Below are positions 16,250-24,948 of a stretch of 38,725 bases of DNA, piece after piece. This DNA is from Clostridiales bacterium UBA1752 (GTDB taxonomy: Bacteria; Bacillota; Clostridia; Oscillospirales; CAG-382): the NCBI GenBank assembly GCA_002314835.1, contig DCHM01000018.1, positions 40,903 to 79,627 on the forward strand, written 5' to 3'. The notes beneath the pieces were generated by a model. It was not told where the DNA came from and searched no databases. It worked only from the letters and a program-made list of their open reading frames with translations. Every line of letters starts with the position of its first letter. Positions within the stretch are counted from its first letter, which is position 1. A program made the position numbers and the translations under genes.

Positions 16250-18529
16250 ATGGATAATCAAACCAAAATCATCGCCGAAAGATTGCTCATGGCAAGGCGC
16301 AGTGCCGAGATTACCGCTGCGCAGATGGCCGCCGTCGTCGGCGTCACCGAGGAAAGGTATCTCCAGATAGAGAGCGGCTGCAACGATTTTTCGTTTACGT
16401 TTCTTTACAAGTGCGCTCGCGCCATGGGCATGGACATTGCAGAGCTTGTCAGCGGTACCGACCCCAAGCTGAGCTTTTATAACATCAACCGCAAGGGCGA
16501 AGGTATGCCTATCAAGCGCCGCGAAGGCTTTGATTACAGACATATAGCTCCGCTTATCAAAAACCGCGCTGCCGAGCCTTTTATCGTCACGGCAAAATAC
16601 AAGACAGAAGAGCAGACAAAGCCGATACACTGCTCCACTCACAAGGGACAGGAGTTTGACTACGTTATCAGCGGCATGCTCAAGGTGCGCCTCGGCGACC
16701 ACGTAGAAACGCTGAGCGAAGGCGACAGCGTTTATTACGACTCGTCCAATCCTCACGGAATGATAGCCACTGGCGGCACCGACTGCGTATTTATGGCGAT
16801 AGTCTTTAAGTCCGCAGGCGAATCCGAAGCCGACATCGAGCCGATAGCCGTATCCGACACGGCATCCGTCGCCGTAGGCAAGGAAAGTGCCTACGACGGC
16901 TTGATATATCACGATTTCTGCCGCGAAACGGTAGATGAAAGCGGCAGACTGGTTGACTTTGAAATAACACCTCCCGATAATTTTAACTTTGCGTTTGACG
17001 TGCTCGACCGCCTCGCGGTCAAGTGCCCCGACAAGCGCGCTATGCTATGGATAGACGACGATTTTACCGAGCGCACGTTTACCTTCCGCGATTTTGCCGA
17101 ATCATCCTCTAAAGCGGCAAACTATTTTGCATCGCTCGGCATCAAAAAAGGCGACCGCGTAATGCTCGTATTAAAGCGCAGATACCAGTTTTGGCAGGCT
17201 ATACTCGGCTTGCACAAGCTCGGCGCGGTAGCAATACCTGCGACTGACCAGCTGGTTCAGCACGATTTTGAATACCGTTTTAACGCCGCAGGCGTCACCG
17301 CCATCGTATGCACTACGGGCAGTGCTTCCGCAGACGAAGCCGCCAAGGCCGCCGCAAACTGCAAGAGCCTCAAGCATTTGATTATTGCAGGAGGCTACAA
17401 GGACGGATTTGACAGCTTTGACGACGGACTAAAAGCCGCAAAAAGCACGTTTGAGCGCGGCGAAACGAGCAAGGACGACCCTGCCGTAATGTTTTTTACC
17501 AGCGGAACTACCGGCTACCCAAAGATAGCCGTTCACAAAGCGTCATACCCTCTTGGTCACATCATTACCGCGCGTTGGTGGCAACACGTTGACCCCGACG
17601 GACTGCATTTAACCACCTCAGACACCGGCTGGGGCAAGGCTCTGTGGGGCAAGCTCTACGGTCAATGGCTGTGCGAAGCAGGCATATTCGTCTATAATTA
17701 CGACCGCTTCAGCGCCGCCAACCTGCTGCCGATGTTTGCCAAATACGGCATCACGTCCTTCTGCGCTCCTCCCACGATATACAGATTCCTCATCAAGGAG
17801 GATTTGTCAAAATACGATTTTTCGACCGTCAGATACGCCGCCACCGCAGGCGAAGCGCTTAACCCCGAGGTATGGAATAGATTTTACGAAGCCACGGGTA
17901 TGCGCATAATGGAGGGCTTTGGTCAGACCGAAACGACTATGACTATCGGCAACCTCTACGGCACCACGCCCAAGATAGGCTCGATGGGCAAGCCTTCTCC
18001 TGCATATAACATCAAGCTTTTAAGAGAGGACGACACTCTCTGCGACGCAGGCGAAACGGGCGAAATCGCCATAGATACCACCAAAAATCCGTGCGGACTT
18101 TTTGCAGGCTATTATAACGCTCCCGAGCAAACCGCGGCGGTTATGCACGACGGCATATATCGCACGGGTGACACCGCGTGGCGCGACGAGGACGGCTATT
18201 ACTGGTTTGTAGGCCGTGCCGACGACGTTATAAAGTCGTCGGGATACCGCATCGGACCTTTTGAGATAGAGAGCGTCATTATGGAGTTGCCTTACGTACT
18301 CGAATGTGCCGTTATCGGCGTACCCGACGAAGTGCGCGGACAGGTCGTCAAGGCTTTTATAGTTTTAACCAAGGACGGCAAGCCGACAGACGAGACTGCA
18401 AAAGAAATCCAAAACTACGTCAAAGAGCATACCGCTCCTTACAAATACCCTCGCAAGATAGAGTTTGTAGAAAACCTGCCAAAGACTATAAGCGGCAAAA
18501 TCATACGTACTAAATTAAAGGATATGTAA
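16250..18529 (+). CDS. XRE-cupin-acyl-CoA synthetase fusion protein
   Basis: A 759-residue three-part protein. Residues ~8-65 form an XRE-type helix-turn-helix (RLLMARRSAEITAAQMAAVV, then ESG). Residues ~110-190 form a small cupin (IHCSTHKGQEFDYVISG, then LSEGDSVYYDSSNPHG). Residues ~245-755 form a complete adenylating acyl-CoA synthetase: MFFTSGTTGYPK (414-425), EGFGQTETT, YRTGDTAWRDEDGYYWFVGR, and the C-terminal catalytic lysine K750 in PKTISGKI. It resembles acetyl/medium-chain acyl-CoA synthetases; the acid used is unknown. The XRE-cupin part resembles stand-alone regulators that sense small ligands. No frameshift or internal restart is seen. The histidine kinase gene starts 3 bases after the stop. 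Confidence 0.85.
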   Translation: MDNQTKIIAERLLMARRSAEITAAQMAAVVGVTEERYLQIESGCNDFSFTFLYKCARAMGMDIAELVSGTDPKLSFYNINRKGEGMPIKRREGFDYRHIAPLIKNRAAEPFIVTAKYKTEEQTKPIHCSTHKGQEFDYVISGMLKVRLGDHVETLSEGDSVYYDSSNPHGMIATGGTDCVFMAIVFKSAGESEADIEPIAVSDTASVAVGKESAYDGLIYHDFCRETVDESGRLVDFEITPPDNFNFAFDVLDRLAVKCPDKRAMLWIDDDFTERTFTFRDFAESSSKAANYFASLGIKKGDRVMLVLKRRYQFWQAILGLHKLGAVAIPATDQLVQHDFEYRFNAAGVTAIVCTTGSASADEAAKAAANCKSLKHLIIAGGYKDGFDSFDDGLKAAKSTFERGETSKDDPAVMFFTSGTTGYPKIAVHKASYPLGHIITARWWQHVDPDGLHLTTSDTGWGKALWGKLYGQWLCEAGIFVYNYDRFSAANLLPMFAKYGITSFCAPPTIYRFLIKEDLSKYDFSTVRYAATAGEALNPEVWNRFYEATGMRIMEGFGQTETTMTIGNLYGTTPKIGSMGKPSPAYNIKLLREDDTLCDAGETGEIAIDTTKNPCGLFAGYYNAPEQTAAVMHDGIYRTGDTAWRDEDGYYWFVGRADDVIKSSGYRIGPFEIESVIMELPYVLECAVIGVPDEVRGQVVKAFIVLTKDGKPTDETAKEIQNYVKEHTAPYKYPRKIEFVENLPKTISGKIIRTKLKDM

Positions 18530-18531
18530 CC

Positions 18532-19935
18532 GTGAGAAGCTTATTTACAAGATACGTCACGACGATGACCTCGCTCATAGTAATAGCGGCACTGGTTATA
18601 TTGATGTCGATGACCGTTTCGATACAGATAAGCAACGGAGCGGAATACAGAGCCGACCTTGAGCAGAGCATCAATTCGGTACAGCTGATTCTCAACGCGT
18701 ACGGCACAAACGAGCCGAGCCAAGACGGCATTTTTGCGAGCATGGACAGCATTATACCTCACTCAAACAGTGAGCTGATACTGCTCGGTACCGATGGCAC
18801 GGTGATTTATACGTCGGACAGGCAAGCAGACCGTATCGGCTTTGCCGTTTCGTCAGAGTATTACGGCACGGCGGCAACGGGTGACGTCGGAGGGCTATTT
18901 ACAAAGCCCTGCATTTACAGCTGCAAAAAGCTGTATAAGGCAAACGGCCAGCTATACGGCGTCATTATTGCCTACAACCCGAGCATCCCCGGCGGAGAGC
19001 TCGGCAGTATGAGCTTTAATACCGTATTGGTTGCTACTATTTGGCTGATTATTTTTTCGATGACGATTATCTTTGCTCTTACCGAAAGCACGACCAAGGA
19101 TCTGCGCCGCATCGCGTCGGTGGCAGAGGAATTTTCCAAAGGCAATTTTAAGTCGAGGCTTGCCATTCCGCGCAACAAAGAGCTGCAGTCGGTAGCCATT
19201 GCCATCAACGAGATGGCTGATACGCTCGGAGATATGGAGATGTCGCGCACGTCGCTCGTTGCCAACATAAGCCACGATTTACGCACTCCGATGACTATAA
19301 TCTACGGTTATGTCAATAATATGCTTGACGGCGCTATCGCGCCCGAGGACTACCGCCATTATCTCGAGATAATCGCGTCCGAAATCAAGCGGCTTTCACG
19401 CCTCGTCAGCACACTGCTCGACGTCAGCAGGTTAGAAGCGGGCAAGACTAATATGAATCTCACCGAGTTTTGTCTGTCTGAGACAGCGCGCATCGTGCTG
19501 ATAAGCTGTGAAGAGCGTATCAACGCAAAGCATATCGACATAGAGTTTGACAACCAAAAAGAGCTGTACGTCAGCGCAGACATCGACGCCGTTCACAAGT
19601 GCATTTTTAATCTGCTCGACAACGCGATAAAATTTGTGCCCGAAAAAGGTAAAATCTCGATAAGGCTCACCGAGACCGTCATAGACGGCAAGCCAAAAGC
19701 GGTGTATTCGATTACCAACAACGGCGATATTATACCGAGCGACGAAATGCCGCACCTATTTGAGAGATTTTACAAGAGCGACCGTTCGAGAGGTCTCGAC
19801 AAAACGGGCACGGGGCTCGGACTATATATAGTCAAAACCACTCTTAACGCTCTCGGCGAAGACATTACCTGCACCTCGAGTGCCGCCGTTGGCACGACTT
19901 TTACTTTCACCCTGCCCAAAACAAAATCGGTTTAA
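18532..19935 (+). CDS. Sensor histidine kinase without a linked regulator
   Basis: A 467-residue membrane kinase. TM1 is about 12-34, an extracellular sensor ~35-160 contains a PAS/Cache-like ELILLGTDGTVIYTS, and TM2 is ~163-183. HAMP is ~185-238, HisKA has phospho-accepting H248 (VANISHDLRTPMT), and HATPase shows NLLDNAIKF and GTGLGLYIV. The start is GTG at 18532, with AAGGA upstream. It is transcribed between the synthetase gene and htrA. No response regulator is adjacent, so its partner lies elsewhere. Given the HtrA gene downstream, envelope stress is a reasonable but unproven signal. Confidence 0.85.
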   Translation: MRSLFTRYVTTMTSLIVIAALVILMSMTVSIQISNGAEYRADLEQSINSVQLILNAYGTNEPSQDGIFASMDSIIPHSNSELILLGTDGTVIYTSDRQADRIGFAVSSEYYGTAATGDVGGLFTKPCIYSCKKLYKANGQLYGVIIAYNPSIPGGELGSMSFNTVLVATIWLIIFSMTIIFALTESTTKDLRRIASVAEEFSKGNFKSRLAIPRNKELQSVAIAINEMADTLGDMEMSRTSLVANISHDLRTPMTIIYGYVNNMLDGAIAPEDYRHYLEIIASEIKRLSRLVSTLLDVSRLEAGKTNMNLTEFCLSETARIVLISCEERINAKHIDIEFDNQKELYVSADIDAVHKCIFNLLDNAIKFVPEKGKISIRLTETVIDGKPKAVYSITNNGDIIPSDEMPHLFERFYKSDRSRGLDKTGTGLGLYIVKTTLNALGEDITCTSSAAVGTTFTFTLPKTKSV

Positions 19936-19994
19936 GTGTCTTTTAAGAGAGACGGGTTATAAATGATGCAACAACAACGAAAGGAAAAGCTATT

Positions 19995-21449
19995 ATGTTT
20001 GACCAAGACGAAATAAATCCCATAGATAATGGGCAAGCAGGCGAGCCAATACAGGAGCCGTCGCCCGAACCTACGCCCGAAACCGAGCCTGCCGAACAGG
20101 CGGCAGAAAGTACGGAGCAAAGTAGCTCGGAATATCATTACAAGCCCTCCGCTCCGTCGGAGCCCGAGTTTGACCCTCCGAAATACGCCGAGCCGCCGAG
20201 GTTCACTCCCCCACCTCAGTACAATTACTCGTGGCAGGGAGGTCAGATTCCTAAGCCGCCCAAAAAGAATACTGGGCTCAAAGCTTTTATCATAGCCGCC
20301 ACCGCCTGCCTCTTGGTAGTCGTAGTGCTGTTGACCGTAGTTTTGCTTGACCGTTCCTCGTCTTATCAAAACGGCTCAAAGCAAGACATCAGCGACGCAA
20401 AGCCTGCTATCGACGTTTCAAAAGAAGCCGAATCTCAGCAGGAAGTCAGCTACGAAGAGTTTATCAAAAAGAGCGAAAGCTCGTCCGAGCTTGATTACAC
20501 CTACGCAGGGCTTTTTAACAAGTGCTCGCAGTCGTGTGTTTCGGTACTTACCGATTCGGCGCTCGGCAGCGGATTTGTCATAGACACCGACGGTCACATA
20601 CTGACCAACCACCACGTTATCGAGGATGCCAAGAGCATCAAGGTGCAGTTTTACGACGGTACCGAATACACCGCAGAGCTAATAGGCAGTGACAGCGCGA
20701 GCGACATCGCAGTGCTCAAGATTACGGCCTCCGACCTCGTTCCTATGGAAATCGGAGACAGCGACAGCGTTATCGTAGGCGAGGAGGTCGTCGCTATCGG
20801 CACTCCTTACGACATTTCGCTCGCAGGCACTATCACCCCCGGCATCATCAGCGGCATAGCGCGTGACGTCAAGATAACCAACGATTACGGCACTGTAGTC
20901 AAGACGATGACCCTGTTGCAAACCAGCGCGGCAATAAACCCCGGCAACTCAGGCGGTCCGCTCATCAACTCAAAGGGTCAGGTCATCGGCATCACGAGCC
21001 TCAAGCTCATCAACGAGTATGAGAACCTCGGATTTGCCATCCCCATTAACAACGCAGTAACGATAGCCAACATCATACTCACCTACGGCAAGGTCACAGA
21101 GCGTCCCGACGACGATATAGCCACCGTCACCGCAAAGCTCAATATCACGGTTTGCAACATCGACGCGGCAGTATCTTACGGCTATCTGACAGACAGCGAG
21201 GACATCCCCGAAGGCTCATTCGTAATGGAGGTTTCGCGTCAGTCGTCCATCTACAAGGCAGGTCTTGAGCTATACGACATCATCACCGAGTTTGACGGCG
21301 TGAGAGTCAAGACAAAAGAAGCCCTTACCACCGAGCTTGCCAAGCACAGCGCAGGCGAAACGGTAACCATCAAGGTTTACCGCATCAACCGCGACGGCAA
21401 CGGCGGCACCGAAATCTCGATGACGTTCAAGCTCGATTCCGCATCTTAA
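19995..21449 (+). CDS. htrA: HtrA/DegP-type serine protease
   Basis: A 484-residue membrane-anchored protease. A Pro/Glu-rich cytoplasmic tail (1-92) precedes one transmembrane segment (~95-118). The trypsin-like domain (~170-360) has catalytic triad H207 (LTNHHV), D237 (SASDIAV) and S319 (INPGNSGGP), and a C-terminal PDZ domain spans ~385-480. It degrades misfolded proteins outside the membrane. The chymotrypsin-like part and PDZ are full length. GAAAGG precedes the ATG by about 10 bases. It is 59 bases after the histidine kinase gene. Confidence 0.9.
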   Translation: MFDQDEINPIDNGQAGEPIQEPSPEPTPETEPAEQAAESTEQSSSEYHYKPSAPSEPEFDPPKYAEPPRFTPPPQYNYSWQGGQIPKPPKKNTGLKAFIIAATACLLVVVVLLTVVLLDRSSSYQNGSKQDISDAKPAIDVSKEAESQQEVSYEEFIKKSESSSELDYTYAGLFNKCSQSCVSVLTDSALGSGFVIDTDGHILTNHHVIEDAKSIKVQFYDGTEYTAELIGSDSASDIAVLKITASDLVPMEIGDSDSVIVGEEVVAIGTPYDISLAGTITPGIISGIARDVKITNDYGTVVKTMTLLQTSAAINPGNSGGPLINSKGQVIGITSLKLINEYENLGFAIPINNAVTIANIILTYGKVTERPDDDIATVTAKLNITVCNIDAAVSYGYLTDSEDIPEGSFVMEVSRQSSIYKAGLELYDIITEFDGVRVKTKEALTTELAKHSAGETVTIKVYRINRDGNGGTEISMTFKLDSAS

Positions 21450-21461
21450 TAAAGGCTAACA

Positions 21462-21497
21462 AAAAACGAGATAAGCGATAATGCTTATCTCGTTTTT
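21462..21497. terminator. Bidirectional terminator between htrA and hisIE
   Basis: AAAAACGAGATAAGC and GCTTATCTCGTTTTT form a perfect 15-pair stem with loop GATAAT. It has a T-run on both strands and serves htrA (+) and the his operon (-). Confidence 0.9.
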
Positions 21498-21499
21498 AT

Positions 21500-22150
21500 T
21501 CATTTAGTCATTTTTTCCTGCTTAACCTTGTGGTCAATCACGTGACGCGAAGCAAGCTCTCTGTGAACGTCCTCTATCGAAATGCCCATCTGCACCATCA
21601 GCACGAGTGCGTGGTACGCGAGGTCTGCGAGCTCGTAAATCGTCTCGGCTTTGTCGTCCGCTTTGCCTGCGATAATTACCTCGGTGCTCTCTTCGCCGAC
21701 CTTTTTGAGTATCTTGTCTATGCCTTTGTCAAAGAGATACGTCGTATAAGAGCCCTCCGGTCTGTCCTTCTTTCTGCCCTCCAAAAGCTCGTAAAGGCTC
21801 TCGAGGCTGAATTCGTGCAATTCGGGGCTTTGATAAACCTGCTTTGTAAAGCAGCTGTCAGAGCCAGTGTGGCAGGCAGGACCGTCTTTTTCGACTACTA
21901 CCACGAGCGCGTCGTTGTCACAGTCGGCGGTTATGCTGACTACGTGCTGATAATTGCCGCTCGTCTCGCCCTTTAGCCACAGCTCCTGTCTCGAGCGACT
22001 GTAAAAGCAAGTCAGCCCTTTTTGCATGGTAATCTGCAGTGATTCCTTATTCATATAAGCGACAGTCAACACTTTTTTTGTGATACTGTCCACTACGACG
22101 GCAGGTATCAAGCCCTTGTCGTCAAATTTAAGTTCGTCGATATTAAGCAT
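21500..22150 (-). CDS. hisI: Phosphoribosyl-AMP cyclohydrolase / phosphoribosyl-ATP pyrophosphatase
   Basis: A 216-residue bifunctional HisIE for steps 2 and 3 of histidine synthesis. Residues 1-~105 are HisI, with DCDND and the cysteines of DGPACHTGSDSCF that bind zinc. Residues ~115-205 are HisE, with KKVGEESTEVIIA and the acidic helix. It is the last gene of the his operon. Its ATG overlaps the hisF stop by one base (TGATG). Confidence 0.93.
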   Translation of the reverse strand: MLNIDELKFDDKGLIPAVVVDSITKKVLTVAYMNKESLQITMQKGLTCFYSRSRQELWLKGETSGNYQHVVSITADCDNDALVVVVEKDGPACHTGSDSCFTKQVYQSPELHEFSLESLYELLEGRKKDRPEGSYTTYLFDKGIDKILKKVGEESTEVIIAGKADDKAETIYELADLAYHALVLMVQMGISIEDVHRELASRHVIDHKVKQEKMTK

Positions 22151-22911
22151 CAGTTTAACCTCACATTTATGCTGTTTTTATACAAGTTTTGTTTTAGCTC
22201 GGGGATAGTAACCTCGCCGAAATGGAATATCGAGGCAGCGAGTCCTGCGTCGATATCGGGCAGCTTGGTAAACAGTTCGACAAAATCGTTGATACAGCCT
22301 GCGCCGCCCGAGGCAATCACAGGCACGTTTACTGCGTCCAAAACCTTTGACAGTATCTCTATGTCAAAGCCTTTTTTTACGCCGTCGGTGTCTATCGAGT
22401 TGAGCACGACCTCGCCTGCTCCGAGCTCGACACAGTGCTTAATCCAAGCCACCGCCTCCATGCCCGTGTCCTCGCGACCACCCTTGGCAAACACTCTAAA
22501 GCTGCCGTCCACCCTCTTGACGTCGGCGGAAATGACTACGCATTGATTGCCGTATTTTTTTGCCGCTTCGCTGATGAGCGACGGATTTTTGATAGCGCCC
22601 GAATTGACGCTGACCTTATCGGCACCGCATTTGAGCACTCGGTCAAAATCATCTGCCGTGTTTATGCCGCCGCCAACCGTAAGCGGTATAAAAATCTTTG
22701 ACGCCACCTCGGTCAGTATGTCGGTAAACAGCTTGCGCCCCTCAAACGACGCCGTGATGTCGTAAAACACGAGCTCGTCCGCTCCGCTCTTTGAGTAATA
22801 TTCCGCGAGCGCCACGGGCGACGAAACGTCGCTGACGCCCTCAAAATTGACGCCCTTGACTACTCTGCCGTTTTTGACGTCGAGACAGGGAATGATTCTC
22901 TTTGTTATCAT
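22150..22911 (-). CDS. hisF: Imidazole glycerol phosphate synthase, cyclase subunit
   Basis: A 253-residue TIM barrel of usual length. Visible landmarks are the start RIIPCLDVKNGRVVKG with the first catalytic aspartate, VGGGI, and DTDGVKKGFD near the second catalytic aspartate; IASGGAG forms the phosphate loop. With HisH it turns PRFAR and ammonia into IGP and AICAR. The start overlaps hisA by 4 bases. Confidence 0.95.
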   Translation of the reverse strand: MITKRIIPCLDVKNGRVVKGVNFEGVSDVSSPVALAEYYSKSGADELVFYDITASFEGRKLFTDILTEVASKIFIPLTVGGGINTADDFDRVLKCGADKVSVNSGAIKNPSLISEAAKKYGNQCVVISADVKRVDGSFRVFAKGGREDTGMEAVAWIKHCVELGAGEVVLNSIDTDGVKKGFDIEILSKVLDAVNVPVIASGGAGCINDFVELFTKLPDIDAGLAASIFHFGEVTIPELKQNLYKNSINVRLN

Positions 22912-23621
22912 TCTGCCACCTCGATAGCCTCTGCCAAATCTATATCGCCGGTGTAATATGCCTTGCCTATTATTGCGCCGTATATGCCGATTTGCCGCAG
23001 GTTCTTTACGTCGTTTATAGTCGAAACACCGCCCGAAGCGGTAAGGTTTAACGTGTAATTGCTCGCGATATACTTATACAAATCAAGGTTCGTGCCCTTC
23101 ATTGCGCCGTCCTTGGAAATGTCGGTGCAGATAATATTCCTAATTCCTGTTTTTTCCATATCGGCAACAAAATCGTCGAGCGCGATGCCGGAGCTTTGAG
23201 TCCAGCCCTTTACGGCGATAAATCCGTCGCGGACATCTGCGCCGACTGCTATTTTATCGCCGAACCGCTCGACCGCGCTGACGAGAAAATCGCGGTTTTC
23301 AACGGCGGCAGTACCCAAAATGACGCGTGAAACACCGATTTCGAGATATTTTTCAACCGTCTCGGCACTGCGGATTCCGCCGCCGATTTCGGTGAACAGA
23401 CCCGTGCTTTTTACAATATCCGCCACAGTGTCGATATTGGGAGTAGTACCGAATTTCGCGCCCTCCAAATCGACAAGATGAATATATTTTGCACCGCAAT
23501 TCTCGAAATCCCGCGCAACCTCGACGGGATTTTCGGAATAAACCGTCATATTGTCATAATCGCCCTTGTAAAGACGCACGGCTTTACCGCCGTATAAGTC
23601 AATGGCGGGAAAAATTTTCAT
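22908..23621 (-). CDS. hisA: ProFAR isomerase
   Basis: A 237-residue TIM barrel that isomerises ProFAR to PRFAR. Visible landmarks are FPAIDLYGGKAVRL with catalytic D8, EIGGGIRS, ADVRDGFIAVKGW and LTASGGVS. The ribosome site GAGGA overlaps the stop of the 39-codon ORF upstream, so hisA translation is probably coupled to that ORF. Confidence 0.94.
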   Translation of the reverse strand: MKIFPAIDLYGGKAVRLYKGDYDNMTVYSENPVEVARDFENCGAKYIHLVDLEGAKFGTTPNIDTVADIVKSTGLFTEIGGGIRSAETVEKYLEIGVSRVILGTAAVENRDFLVSAVERFGDKIAVGADVRDGFIAVKGWTQSSGIALDDFVADMEKTGIRNIICTDISKDGAMKGTNLDLYKYIASNYTLNLTASGGVSTINDVKNLRQIGIYGAIIGKAYYTGDIDLAEAIEVAE

Positions 23622-23630
23622 AACAATTCC

Positions 23631-23750
23631 TCATTTATTCGAGAGTAAAAGTCTTCGGTGGGATTCTGCGAAAAACGACATTCCGAAATAACCGTTTATG
23701 TTTAACGGCAATCCGGTCGGACGATAAACGTCCATGCCGATATGCTCCAT
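23631..23750 (-). CDS. Possible 39-residue protein inside the his operon
   Basis: An open frame of 39 codons (starts MEHIGMDVYRPTGLPLN, ends HRRLLLSNK) fills the only sizeable gap between hisH and hisA. Its ATG overlaps the hisH stop by one base (TGATG, as for hisIE). Its TGA stop lies against the hisA ribosome site, so it is tightly coupled on both sides. No family is recognised. It could be a real small protein, a spacer that couples hisH to hisA translation, or a gene remnant. Confidence 0.4.
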   Translation of the reverse strand: MEHIGMDVYRPTGLPLNINGYFGMSFFAESHRRLLLSNK

Positions 23751-24361
23751 CAATCATCCTCGCAAAATGCTCTGAGAATATTCAATCCGACCGCTCCGCT
23801 TTTTTCGGGGTGAAACTGACAGCCGCAGATATTCCCGCGCTGTACGATTGCCGTCAGCTCTCTGCCGTATTCGGCGGTGGCGACAAGCGAATCGGCACAG
23901 TTGGAGGCGTAGTAGGAATGAACGAAGTAAACACAATCGTTCTCCTTAATATATTTCAGCAGTCTGCTCTCATGTGTAAAATGCAGAGCGTTCCAGCCGA
24001 TGTGCGGAATCTTCAGCTCGGGGGAAATACTCCCCTGCATCGGCACAATTTCGCCCTTGAGCAGTCCAAGACCGATATGCTCGCCGTACTCGAAGCTTTT
24101 TTCAAACAAAAGCTGCATACCGAGACATATTCCCATAATTTCCCTGCCCTCAGCGGCAAGGTCGGTCAAAACGCGGTCAAGCCCGCTTGAGCGCAGCTTG
24201 TCTATCGCATCGCCGAACGCACCGACGCCGGGCAGAATGATTTTGTCGGCGCTCCTTATAATATCCGCGTTGCCGGTCACAACGGTTTCCCTGCCTATCG
24301 CCTTAAAGGACGACGACAGCGAGAACAGGTTTCCGACGCCGTAATCAACTATCGCAATCAT
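23750..24361 (-). CDS. hisH: Imidazole glycerol phosphate synthase, glutaminase subunit
   Basis: A 203-residue class I glutamine amidotransferase that supplies ammonia to HisF. The nucleophile cysteine is in GICLGMQLLFE, and the histidine and glutamate of the triad are in CQFHPEKSG. Two starts are possible: GTG at 24364 (4-base overlap with hisB) or ATG at 24361 (1-base overlap). The ATG is used here. Confidence 0.93.
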   Translation of the reverse strand: MIAIVDYGVGNLFSLSSSFKAIGRETVVTGNADIIRSADKIILPGVGAFGDAIDKLRSSGLDRVLTDLAAEGREIMGICLGMQLLFEKSFEYGEHIGLGLLKGEIVPMQGSISPELKIPHIGWNALHFTHESRLLKYIKENDCVYFVHSYYASNCADSLVATAEYGRELTAIVQRGNICGCQFHPEKSGAVGLNILRAFCEDD

Positions 24362-24948
24362 CACAGCATACCCTTGGTTGACGGAATTTCGTCGGCAAAC
24401 TCGACGTCTATCTCCACCGCCTTGCGAAGCGTGCGCGCGGCTGATTTGAAAATTCCCTCGATAATGTGATGCGAATTGTTGCCGGCAAGCTGTCTGATAT
24501 GCAGTGAGATTTTCGCCTCACGGACAAAGCCGTTCCAAAACTCCTCGCACAGCTCGGTGTCGAAATCGCCCACCTTGTCGGCAGGGATATCAACCGAGTA
24601 GCCGAGATAATCGCGCCCGCTTATGTCGACAGCAGTCTGTATCAGCGTCTCGTCCATCGGCAGTGTCGTATCGGCATAGCGCGTTATTCCGCGCCTGTCA
24701 CCGAGCGCATCGGCAAAAGCCGCGCCGAGCGTAATGCCTATATCCTCAACGGTATGATGAAAGTCGACATAGGTATCTCCGATACATTCAAGCTTGATAT
24801 CAAACTTTGAATGCTTGGCAAGCAGTGTGAGCATATGGTCCAAAAAACCGCATCCGCTCTCGATATCACTGAGTCCGCTACCGTCCAGCTCCAGCGACAG
24901 ACCTATGTTTGTTTCATTAGTTTTTCTCTCGATTACCGATGTTCTCAC
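24361..24948 (-). CDS. hisB: Imidazoleglycerol-phosphate dehydratase
   Basis: A 195-residue monofunctional HisB. The duplicated metal-binding motifs DFHHTVEDIG (about 62-71) and NNSHHIIEGIFK (about 155-166) are present, as is GFLDHML. It dehydrates IGP to imidazole acetol phosphate. There is no fused phosphatase domain. The start is GTG, overlapping the hisC stop (GTGA). Confidence 0.95.
   Translation of the reverse strand: MRTSVIERKTNETNIGLSLELDGSGLSDIESGCGFLDHMLTLLAKHSKFDIKLECIGDTYVDFHHTVEDIGITLGAAFADALGDRRGITRYADTTLPMDETLIQTAVDISGRDYLGYSVDIPADKVGDFDTELCEEFWNGFVREAKISLHIRQLAGNNSHHIIEGIFKSAARTLRKAVEIDVEFADEIPSTKGML

Noticed and set aside
22150..24400. Apparent change in phenylalanine codon use between hisF (TTT almost only) and hisA (more TTC), which could mark a transfer or assembly join
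   Set aside because: A rough hand count shows hisH mixed and hisB back to mostly TTT, so there is no clean break. A windowed composition analysis would be needed.
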